Positions 55,521-62,090 of a stretch of 64,000 bases of DNA are shown here, in pieces. Origin of the DNA: CAVVIG01 sp050249955. Lineage in GTDB: Bacteria; Acidobacteriota; Vicinamibacteria; Vicinamibacterales; CAVVIG01. Made by a program: the position numbers and the translations under genes. The notes beneath the pieces are model-generated. The model worked only from the letters and a program-made list of their open reading frames with translations, was not told where the DNA came from and made no database searches. Location of the stretch: NCBI GenBank assembly GCA_050249955.1, contig JBFWPN010000005.1:310001-374000 (forward strand). Direction: 5' to 3'. The first letter of the stretch is position 1; every line of letters starts with the position of its first letter.

Positions 55521-56393
55521 TCATAGCCGTTCGCGGACCAGCGATTCGAGCAGGTCGATGAAGGCGGGCGAGTCGTTGAGCGACACGGTCCGTCGCAGCG
55601 GCACCCCAAGCTCGCGCGCCACGCCAGCCGCCTGCAGGTCGATGTCGAACAGGATCTCGGTGTGGTCGCACACGAAGCCGATCGGTACGACGAGGAAGGC
55701 GCGGATTCCCATGCGGACGCGGTGACGCAGGAACTCGCCGAGGTCGAGCCCCATCCAGGGCTCGGCCGTGCGGCCGGCGCTCTGGAACGCGCGGTGATAG
55801 CGGGCGACCCCCGCCCGGGCGGCCACGGCCCGCGCCGTGGCGGCTACCTCGGCGGCGTATCGATCGCCTTCGCGAATCACGCGGGTGGGCAGGCTGTGCG
55901 CGGTGAACACGACGTCTTCGTCAGGCTGTGGCGCCGCCTCGCGAATCCGAGCGGCAAAGGCCTCCGCCAGGAGCGGATGCTCGTGGAATGAAGCCACGCG
56001 CACCAGCTCGACGCCGTCGGGCAAGCCAGCCTCTGCCGCCTGGAAGTACTTGGCCACGCTCAAGGTGGAGAACTGCGGCGCCAGCGGGATGGCGATGATG
56101 CGGGTGACGCCGGTCTGGACGAGGTGAGCGACGGCGTCGCCGAGGTAGGGCTTCCAGTTCCGCATGCCCACCACCACCGGGATCCGGGGGCCGAGACGGG
56201 CGTGGAGGGCGGCCCCCTGGGCGAAGGTCAGCTCGGTCAGCGGTGAGCGACCGCCGATGGCCTCGTAGTTGTGCCGCATCTCCGCGATGAGCTCGGGGGA
56301 CGGCGCTCGTCCCCCGCGGACCCGCGTCAGGTACTCCGGCATCTCGTCCAGCGAGGACGGGGTGCCGTGTGCCATCAGCAGGACGCCCGTCAT
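55521..56393 (-). CDS. hemH: Ferrochelatase
   Basis: 290 aa from the ATG at 56393, overlapping the hemE stop as ATGA. It inserts Fe2+ into the porphyrin ring. Features are LLMAHGTPSSLDEMPEYL at the start, FTAHSLPTRV with the catalytic His, and the C-terminal IGFVCDHTEILFDID signature. It is somewhat shorter than many ferrochelatases (about 310-340 aa). The start LLMAHGTP with one less N-terminal strand is close to the short form. Confidence 0.94.
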   Translation of the reverse strand: MTGVLLMAHGTPSSLDEMPEYLTRVRGGRAPSPELIAEMRHNYEAIGGRSPLTELTFAQGAALHARLGPRIPVVVGMRNWKPYLGDAVAHLVQTGVTRIIAIPLAPQFSTLSVAKYFQAAEAGLPDGVELVRVASFHEHPLLAEAFAARIREAAPQPDEDVVFTAHSLPTRVIREGDRYAAEVAATARAVAARAGVARYHRAFQSAGRTAEPWMGLDLGEFLRHRVRMGIRAFLVVPIGFVCDHTEILFDIDLQAAGVARELGVPLRRTVSLNDSPAFIDLLESLVRERL

Positions 56394-57430
56394 CGCGCCG
56401 TGCGTTCGTGGACGTACTCGGCGACCGCCTGGACGTGCTCGAGCGGCGTCGGCGGCAGGATGCCGTGCCCCAGGTTGAAGATGTGGCCCGGACGTCCGCC
56501 CGCCCTGGCCAGCACATCGTCTACGCCGGCCAGGAGCCGGTGGAGCGGACCGAGCAGCAGCGTCGGGTCGAGGTTGCCCTGGATGGCGCGGTCGTGACCG
56601 ATGCGGTCCCACGCCTCGTCCAGCGGCGTGCGCCAGTCGGCGCCGATGACGTCGCCTCCGGCCTCCCGCATCTCGGCCAGGATCGACCAGGTGCCAACCC
56701 CGAAGTGGATGGTGGGGACGTCGGTCGCTGCCGTCACGATCTCGAAGATGCGCTTCGTGTGGGGCAGGATGAACTCACGGTAGTCGGCGGCGTTCAGGGC
56801 GCCCACCCACGAGTCGAAGACCTGGACGCAGTCCACACCGGCTTCCACCTGGGCCACGAGGTACTGCCCGATCTGTTCGGCGAAGTGCGCACAGAGCTTG
56901 TGCCACGACTCGGGATGGCCGTACATGATCGCCTTCGTCTTGGCGAAGTTGTTGGAGTGGCCGCCCTCGATGGCGTAGGAGGCGAGGGTGAACGGCGCGC
57001 CGGCAAAGCCGATCAAGGGAATGCGCCCTCCCAGCTCGACCTGAATCTGCTTGATGGCCTGAAGGACGTGGCCGAGCGACTCGCGCGATTCGAAGGGGCG
57101 GAGCCGGTCGATATCGGCATCCCCCTCGATGGGGTTCTCGATCTGCGGTCCCTCGCCTTTCACGAAGTCGAACCGGATACCCATCGGCTCGAGCGGCAGG
57201 AGGAGGTCCGAGAAGAGGATGGCTGCGTCGACGTCGATGGCCTGAACCGGTTGCATGGTCACTTCGGTGGCCAGGTCCGGGATCCGGCAGAGGTCCAGCA
57301 GGCTATAGCGCTGCCGCAGTTCCCGATAGACCGCCATATATCGGCCGGCCTGACGCATGAACCAGATGGGAGTGGCGTCGACCGGCTGTCGCCGGCAGGC
57401 GCGGATGAAGCGGAAGTCTTCGCGTGTCAG
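56390..57430 (-). CDS. hemE: Uroporphyrinogen decarboxylase, probably CTG start
   Basis: Converts uroporphyrinogen III to coproporphyrinogen III. The first ATG in this frame (57358) gives MRQAGRYMAVYREL, but the conserved N terminus of HemE lies before it. The 24 codons upstream read LTREDFRFIRACRRQPVDAT then PIWF, matching the family. No ATG, GTG or TTG precedes them in frame, and the only start-like codon is CTG at 57430, which overlaps the previous TGA (CTGA) with AAGG 7 nt upstream. The full protein is then 346 aa, normal for HemE. The catalytic Asp/Arg region IDVDAAILFSDLLLP and GFAGAPFT are present. Confidence 0.9.
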   Translation of the reverse strand: MTREDFRFIRACRRQPVDATPIWFMRQAGRYMAVYRELRQRYSLLDLCRIPDLATEVTMQPVQAIDVDAAILFSDLLLPLEPMGIRFDFVKGEGPQIENPIEGDADIDRLRPFESRESLGHVLQAIKQIQVELGGRIPLIGFAGAPFTLASYAIEGGHSNNFAKTKAIMYGHPESWHKLCAHFAEQIGQYLVAQVEAGVDCVQVFDSWVGALNAADYREFILPHTKRIFEIVTAATDVPTIHFGVGTWSILAEMREAGGDVIGADWRTPLDEAWDRIGHDRAIQGNLDPTLLLGPLHRLLAGVDDVLARAGGRPGHIFNLGHGILPPTPLEHVQAVAEYVHERTAR

Positions 57431-57822
57431 GGTGTCACCTTGAGAAGGGTCCGGGCCAGCGAGACGAGGTCGTCCAGCCAGAGCGGCTTGAACTTGAGTT
57501 CGGCACCGAGGGCCTGCAGTTCACCTGAGACCTGCTCGTCCAGAAAGTAGTCGCCGGTGACGATGGCCACCGGTGTGTGGTCGAGCCCCCTGGTGGCGCG
57601 GAGCTGCCGGAGGAAACCAAGACCGTCGACCAGGGGCATCCGGAGGTCCAGGATGATGGCGTCCGGACGGTGTTCCAGGGCCTCTGCCAACCCGGCCCGT
57701 GCGTCCACGGCCGTCCTGACGGTAAACCCTTCCATCCTCAGCATCCGGGCAAAGGTCTGAGTAACCGCCTCGTCATCGTCCACAATCAGGATGGACGCGG
57801 GGGCGTTCCCGGGGAGCGACAT
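57427..57822 (-). CDS. Stand-alone receiver domain protein
   Basis: 131 aa, a CheY-like receiver only: acidic pocket DDDE (15-18), phospho-acceptor Asp59 in IILDLRM, Thr/Lys of the switch (VTG, FKPL). No output domain. It heads the hem operon and its stop overlaps the probable hemE start. TACAAT ends 8 nt before its ATG. It may signal by binding another protein. What phosphorylates it is unknown. Confidence 0.9.
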   Translation of the reverse strand: MSLPGNAPASILIVDDDEAVTQTFARMLRMEGFTVRTAVDARAGLAEALEHRPDAIILDLRMPLVDGLGFLRQLRATRGLDHTPVAIVTGDYFLDEQVSGELQALGAELKFKPLWLDDLVSLARTLLKVTP

Positions 57823-57830
57823 TGGCGGTC

Positions 57831-57836
57831 ATTGTA
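57831..57836 (-). promoter_or_regulatory. TACAAT -10 box of the receiver-hem operon
   Basis: Minus-strand TACAAT ends 8 nt before the ATG at 57822. No matching -35 hexamer is clear. It is probably the promoter of the whole hem operon. Confidence 0.5.
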
Positions 57837-57881
57837 ACCGACGACATGGCGGACATTGCGAAGCCAGCCCAAGAGCTTGAC

Positions 57882-57905
57882 AACTCCGTGTTACACTTCG
57901 GAGTT
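57882..57905. promoter_or_regulatory. Inverted repeat around an extended -10 upstream of 57942
   Basis: AACTCCG and CGGAGTT are exact complements 10 bases apart. The loop contains TGTTACACT, an extended -10 form pointing towards the gene at 57942 (GGAGG ribosome site at 57931-57935). This is the layout of a repressor-controlled promoter. Confidence 0.45.
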
Positions 57906-57941
57906 TCCTACCGTCAGTATCCAAATCCTTGGAGGCGCTAG

Positions 57942-58619
57942 GTGAGCCCGATTCTGGTGCGGCCTGTCCGCGAACAACTCGAGCACGACCGCATTATCCG
58001 AATGCTGCACGGCAAGAGCCGGCGCAAGTACGACGCCGGCATGAACCCTGGTGCCGAGCAGAATGCTCCAGTTGGTTCCGGTCCAGCGACGCTGTACCCC
58101 GACGTTGTCCTCCATTCAGCCGAGCGGGGGCGACGGCTGGAGGTGGTCATCGAGGTCGAGACCGGGGAGTCGGTCAACCACCTGGAGGCGCTGGCGCAGT
58201 GGACCCACCTGTCGAAGCTGCGGGCGGCATTTCACCTTTACGTGCCGTCGCACATGGTCGACGTGGCGCGCCGCCTCTGCGAGGACAACCACATCGTCGT
58301 CCACGAGGTCTGGGCCTATCACGGCATCGGCGATGACATCCGCTTTGCCCTGATCCACAAGTCCAAGGAAGTGCCGGTGCTGGGGCCGCCTACGCGGCGG
58401 GCCGATGAGCCTCCGGCGAAGGTGGCGAAGAAGAAGGTGGCTGCGACCGCACCCGCACGCCGCCCTGCGGCGGTGAAAAAGAAGGCGGCGCCCGCGCCGA
58501 AGCGGGCGGTGGCCAAGAAGCGTCCGACCGCCCCTGCCAAGAAGAAGACGGCTCCGCCCCGGCGCAAGGCCGCACCGGTGAAGAAGAAGGCTGCCGCCAG
58601 GCCCACGAAGCGTAAGTAG
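57942..58619 (+). CDS. Unknown protein: nuclease-like domain plus histone H1-like tail
   Basis: 225 aa, GTG start with GGAGG 6 nt upstream. Residues about 1-140 form an alpha/beta domain. It contains PD (53-54) and, 16 residues later, E-V-E (71-73) at the end of a hydrophobic strand (LEVVIEVET), a spacing like that of the BamHI-type PD-(D/E)xK variant. A strand/helix region follows. Residues about 158-225 are almost only Lys, Ala, Pro and Arg (KKKVAATAPARRPAAVKKKAA), like histone H1 or HupB-type tails that bind DNA. Whether the core is an active nuclease cannot be judged. The next gene starts 2 nt after its stop. Confidence 0.7.
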   Translation: MSPILVRPVREQLEHDRIIRMLHGKSRRKYDAGMNPGAEQNAPVGSGPATLYPDVVLHSAERGRRLEVVIEVETGESVNHLEALAQWTHLSKLRAAFHLYVPSHMVDVARRLCEDNHIVVHEVWAYHGIGDDIRFALIHKSKEVPVLGPPTRRADEPPAKVAKKKVAATAPARRPAAVKKKAAPAPKRAVAKKRPTAPAKKKTAPPRRKAAPVKKKAAARPTKRK

Positions 58620-58621
58620 GC

Positions 58622-59263
58622 GTGCCAGCGGTCCGCTTTTCCCGCGACAAGCGGGGTTACGAATACGTCTACCTGGTGCACACGCCCATGCGGCGGGGCA
58701 AGCCCGGCCGCACGCGGGTGCTGTACTGGTATCGCACTCCTCCAGGGATCCGCATCGGACGGTCGCCGTTCGATGCAGATGTTCAGAAGCTCCTCGAACA
58801 GCAGCACCCCGGCGTCACCTTCGACTGGGACACCATCATCAACACGCCGATGCCACCTCCGGACATGACGGAGTACTGGCGCGAGCGGCGGCGGGCGGAG
58901 AAGGCGGCCAAGCAGGAACGGCGGGCGATGGAGGCCGAAGAGGCAGCCGAAGCCGCCCGGGCCGCGGTCGCTGCGGCGTCGGGGCCCACGCCCGTGTCGG
59001 AGCCGGTCGGGCTGGACGACCCGGCCGATCCCGGCGAGGCGGCCGAAGCGGAACCGGCGGATCTCGAGGCTGGGGAGGCAGGGGAGGGCGAGACCGCCTC
59101 CGCCGCCGGGGAGGGAGACCAGCAGGCCGGCGCCGGCCCCAGGAAGCGCCGGCGCCGACGGGGTGGCCGACGTCGGCGGACCGCAGAGAGCGGGCAGTCG
59201 AAGGAGTCCGGGGAAGACGCGAACCCATCCGAACCGCCCGATCCGGCGTCTGAAGGGGAGTAA
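58622..59263 (+). CDS. Unknown protein with acidic Ala-rich linker and Arg-rich patch
   Basis: 213 aa, GTG start 2 nt after the previous gene, so co-translated with it. The first 90 residues look folded (MPAVRFSRDKRGYEYVYLV, VLYWYRTPPGIRIGRSPFD). Residues about 90-115 are a charged helix. Residues about 115-175 are an acidic Ala/Glu/Gly linker. An Arg cluster follows at about 176-190, then an acidic C terminus. Such patches bind nucleic acid. No known family recognised. With its partner it forms an unusual two-gene nucleic-acid-binding unit. Confidence 0.68.
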   Translation: MPAVRFSRDKRGYEYVYLVHTPMRRGKPGRTRVLYWYRTPPGIRIGRSPFDADVQKLLEQQHPGVTFDWDTIINTPMPPPDMTEYWRERRRAEKAAKQERRAMEAEEAAEAARAAVAAASGPTPVSEPVGLDDPADPGEAAEAEPADLEAGEAGEGETASAAGEGDQQAGAGPRKRRRRRGGRRRRTAESGQSKESGEDANPSEPPDPASEGE

Positions 59264-59282
59264 CCCCGCCATCAAGGCGTGG

Positions 59283-59288
59283 CATAAT
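59283..59288 (+). promoter_or_regulatory. -10-like box before the VWA gene
   Basis: CATAAT ends 9 nt before the ATG at 59298, so a transcript would be almost leaderless. No clear -35. Confidence 0.4.
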
Positions 59289-59297
59289 CCAACACCT

Positions 59298-60617
59298 ATG
59301 GCTCTGAAAAAGAATGGGTTCTGGCCCTCGGCCTTCGTGGTGCTCCTGGCCGCCGGCCTGTCCGCGCAGGCGCCATCCCGCCCGGCGTCGAATCAGGAAC
59401 AGACACCGACCTTCAGAGTGCAGATTGATGCCGTCACGATGGACGTCATCGTGAAGGACTCGCAGGGCCGCTTCGTGCCCGACCTGAAGAAGGACGAGTT
59501 CGAGATCTACGAAGATGGCGTGAAGCAGGACATCACGTCGATGACGCTCAGCCACGGCGGACGCGTCTCGAACCTGCTCGAGGCACCGCCACCGCCGCCG
59601 CCCGAGGGCATCATCCTGCCGCCCGTCCGCAAGGTGCAGGACACGTCTGGGCGCATCTTCCTCTTCTTCGTCGACGACCTCCACATGCAGTTCCAGAACA
59701 CCGGGCGCGTGCGCGAGCTGTTCAAGAAGATCGGCCGGAACCTCATTCACGACGGCGACCTCTTCGGGATCGTCTCGAGCGGCCCCTCGTCAATCTCGAT
59801 CGACATGACCTACGACCGGCGCCGGCTGGACGAGGCCATCAACAAGATGACCGGCGGCGGGCTGAAGCCGAGCGAGATCATCAACCAGGGCAATGGCAGC
59901 AGCGGTCCGACCGAGCTGCGGTACCAGGCGCACGTGGCCTTCTCGACCATGTCGGAGGCGCTCGACAACCTCGAGAAGGTGACCAACCGCCGGAAGGCGC
60001 TGATCTGGGTGAGTGAAGGGTACGACTTCAACCCGTTCCAGGATTCGCGCCTGGGCCTTCGCTCCGCAGACTCGCCGTTCCTCCAGAACCAGTCGAACGT
60101 GATGATGAACAACGTCGACAACGGCGATGGCACCAGCACCAACCGGCCGGATTCGATGGTGCGCCAGCAGCAGCAGAACGAGACGTTCAGCGACGCGGAA
60201 CTGGCGTTCGAGCTGGGCGAGATCACCCGGTCGGCGAACCGGGCGAATACCACCATCTACACCATCGACCCTCGCGGGCTGGTGGCCGGCTCGGACATCG
60301 ACGAGCAGGTCGATCCGTCGGAGTGGGGTGCCTACGTGCGCAAGTCGCAGGACAGCCTGCGCGTGCTGGCCGAGGAGACGGGCGGCCTTGCCGTCGTCAA
60401 CATGAACGACTTCGACAAGGCGCTGAAGAACATCGACGCCGCGAGCAGCGATTACTACGTCCTCGGCTACTACTCGAACAACCCGGATCCGACGCGTCGC
60501 CGTCGAAAGCTCGAGGTGAAGCTGACCCGCAAGGGGCTGGATGTGTACTCGCGCAAGGAGTACGTGCTGCGCGCGCCTAAGCCCTCCGCGCCGAGCGCGG
60601 CACCGAAACAGCCCTAG
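59298..60617 (+). CDS. Secreted VWA-domain protein of acidobacterial type
   Basis: 439 aa from the ATG at 59298, signal peptide about 1-24 (GLSAQ). A beta segment with FRVQIDAVTMDVIVKDSQGRFVPDL leads into DEFEIYEDGVKQDI, the typical start of the acidobacterial VWFA-related family. The VWA-like part (about 115-400) has FFVDDLHMQF where the metal site should be, so the classic DxSxS is not kept. It ends with YVLGYYSNNPDPTRRRRKLEVK. Usually exported, function unknown. Its 3' end overlaps the convergent methyltransferase by 41 nt. Confidence 0.88.
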   Translation: MALKKNGFWPSAFVVLLAAGLSAQAPSRPASNQEQTPTFRVQIDAVTMDVIVKDSQGRFVPDLKKDEFEIYEDGVKQDITSMTLSHGGRVSNLLEAPPPPPPEGIILPPVRKVQDTSGRIFLFFVDDLHMQFQNTGRVRELFKKIGRNLIHDGDLFGIVSSGPSSISIDMTYDRRRLDEAINKMTGGGLKPSEIINQGNGSSGPTELRYQAHVAFSTMSEALDNLEKVTNRRKALIWVSEGYDFNPFQDSRLGLRSADSPFLQNQSNVMMNNVDNGDGTSTNRPDSMVRQQQQNETFSDAELAFELGEITRSANRANTTIYTIDPRGLVAGSDIDEQVDPSEWGAYVRKSQDSLRVLAEETGGLAVVNMNDFDKALKNIDAASSDYYVLGYYSNNPDPTRRRRKLEVKLTRKGLDVYSRKEYVLRAPKPSAPSAAPKQP

Positions 60618-61548
60618 GCCGCGTCCGTTCGGCCTTCGCCATCCGCGCCACACCCCGGCCGGGCAGGGTGAGGGGAGCCGCTGCAGCTGCGGCGGCCGCC
60701 TCCATCCGTCCGGCTGCCTCGCTCAGGTAGAACTCATCGATGTCCGAGCCGATGAAGTTCACCCCCAGCCTCGCGCACGCCACCGCCGTGCTGCCCAGCC
60801 CCGTGAACGGATCCATCACCGTCTCGACGTTCGTGAGCCCGTGCAGGCGGATGCACTGTTCGGGCAGGCGGGCCGGGAACGTCGCCGGGTGCGGCCGGTC
60901 CTTGTCGCGCCGCTGGATCGTCTCGTAGGGAATGAACCACGTGTTGCCGCGGCAGCGCACGCCCTCTGCACCCGCGCGCCAGCGGGCAATGTTCGACTGG
61001 TCCTGGTACGGCACGCCGAGGGCGAGCCGGTCGAGCCGCGTGGCGCCCTGGTGCGTGAAGTGGAAGATGAACTCGTGGCAATCGTTCAGGTAGCGCTCGC
61101 TGTTGATCGGCTTGTAATGGCCGACGGCGATGTCGCGGTCGATCCCTGAGGCCGCGCTGGTCAGCTCTCGGTCGATGGCGACCGACTTCACCCAGTGGAT
61201 GATGTTCTGCAGCCGCAGGTGCGGGCGGGCGGCCTGCGCCACATCCAGGGCTGTCCACGGATCGGACGGCCGCGTGCCCACGTTGAGGAAGAGCGAACCT
61301 TCCGGCTTCAGGACGCGCGCCGCGCCTGCCACCCACGCCGACGTCCACTGCAGGTACTCGTCCTGATTGAGCGTGTCCTGGTAGGTGTTGTAGCGGATCC
61401 CCATGTTGTAGGGCGGCGACGTGACGATGACGTCGACGCTCGACGCGTCCATGGTGCTGAAGACGTCCAGGCAGTCTGCCAGGAAGAAGCGTCCCTCGGT
61501 GTTGCCCTTCGTACGTACGACTTTGTGTGGGTTCACGGTGATGCCCAT
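60577..61548 (-). CDS. Orphan site-specific DNA methyltransferase (beta class)
   Basis: 323 aa. Catalytic motif IV is TSPPYN (43-48), and the SAM motif I is DPFTGLGST (246-254) near the C terminus. The order IV - target recognition - I is the beta class of amino-methyltransferases (N6-adenine or N4-cytosine). RDKDRPHPATFP before motif I is also typical. No restriction endonuclease lies beside it, so it may act as an orphan regulator of DNA modification. An Arg-rich C-terminal extension of about 35 residues is unusual. Promoter TTGTAC-17-TACAAT upstream. Confidence 0.92.
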   Translation of the reverse strand: MGITVNPHKVVRTKGNTEGRFFLADCLDVFSTMDASSVDVIVTSPPYNMGIRYNTYQDTLNQDEYLQWTSAWVAGAARVLKPEGSLFLNVGTRPSDPWTALDVAQAARPHLRLQNIIHWVKSVAIDRELTSAASGIDRDIAVGHYKPINSERYLNDCHEFIFHFTHQGATRLDRLALGVPYQDQSNIARWRAGAEGVRCRGNTWFIPYETIQRRDKDRPHPATFPARLPEQCIRLHGLTNVETVMDPFTGLGSTAVACARLGVNFIGSDIDEFYLSEAAGRMEAAAAAAAAPLTLPGRGVARMAKAERTRPRAVSVPRSARRA

Positions 61549-61581
61549 CAGTTCGCTGAGGTTGTCCGGGTGTACGGCGGG

Positions 61582-61610
61582 ATTGTACGTGAGGGGACGG
61601 GAAAGTACAA
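61582..61610 (-). promoter_or_regulatory. Sigma-70-type promoter of the methyltransferase
   Basis: On the minus strand TTGTAC (61610-61605), a 17-nt spacer and TACAAT (61587-61582). The predicted start is near 61575, leaving a leader of about 27 nt to the ATG at 61548. Confidence 0.65.
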
Positions 61611-61651
61611 GAGGGCAGGCGGGCAGCCGGGCCGGGGGGAGCCCTGGACGG

Positions 61652-61852
61652 CTACGAGGCCTTGTTCAGGGCGACAGCGGCAGCCATGCGGTCGGTCGGG
61701 ACGGTGTGGTTCCGCCGGTGACCGTGGCTCGCGCAACCCTTGCCCTTCTCTTCGACGTAGGTGACCTCGCGGCTGGTGGCCACCTCGCGGTAGCGGCCAA
61801 CGACGCACCCGCAGGTCAGGGTGGTGAATCCGAGCAGTCGGACCAGGCTCAT
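61652..61852 (-). CDS. Small Cys/His-rich protein
   Basis: 66 aa, with GAGG 5 nt before the ATG. It has CGC (14-16), and later a Cys followed by SHGHRRNH (about residues 40-49), so it may bind a metal. The middle TSREVTYVEEKGKGC looks conserved in style. No known family by eye. It lies upstream of the methyltransferase, separated from it by that gene's promoter. Confidence 0.5.
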   Translation of the reverse strand: MSLVRLLGFTTLTCGCVVGRYREVATSREVTYVEEKGKGCASHGHRRNHTVPTDRMAAAVALNKAS

Positions 61853-62090
61853 GACGACCTCGTGGAACTCGCGGGCTCCGTGCCCGCCCAGGGTGACCCG
61901 ACGATGCGCCGGGCTCCTACCCGTGATCGGAGCAAGCCGCGTACCGCTGGGCTCGCCCGTGTCCTCCGCGTCGTCAGCGAGATTATCGACCGCGGACCGC
62001 TGTGTTTGAGTGTCAACACTTGGGAAAATCTTGGGAGGAGTCGCGAGCGATCCGACACCTTGGATTGATCACGCGCAATAATTTCGTGAC

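Noticed and set aside
56390..57358. hemE starting at the ATG 57358
   Set aside because: It would delete the conserved N-terminal 24 residues that are coded in frame directly upstream.
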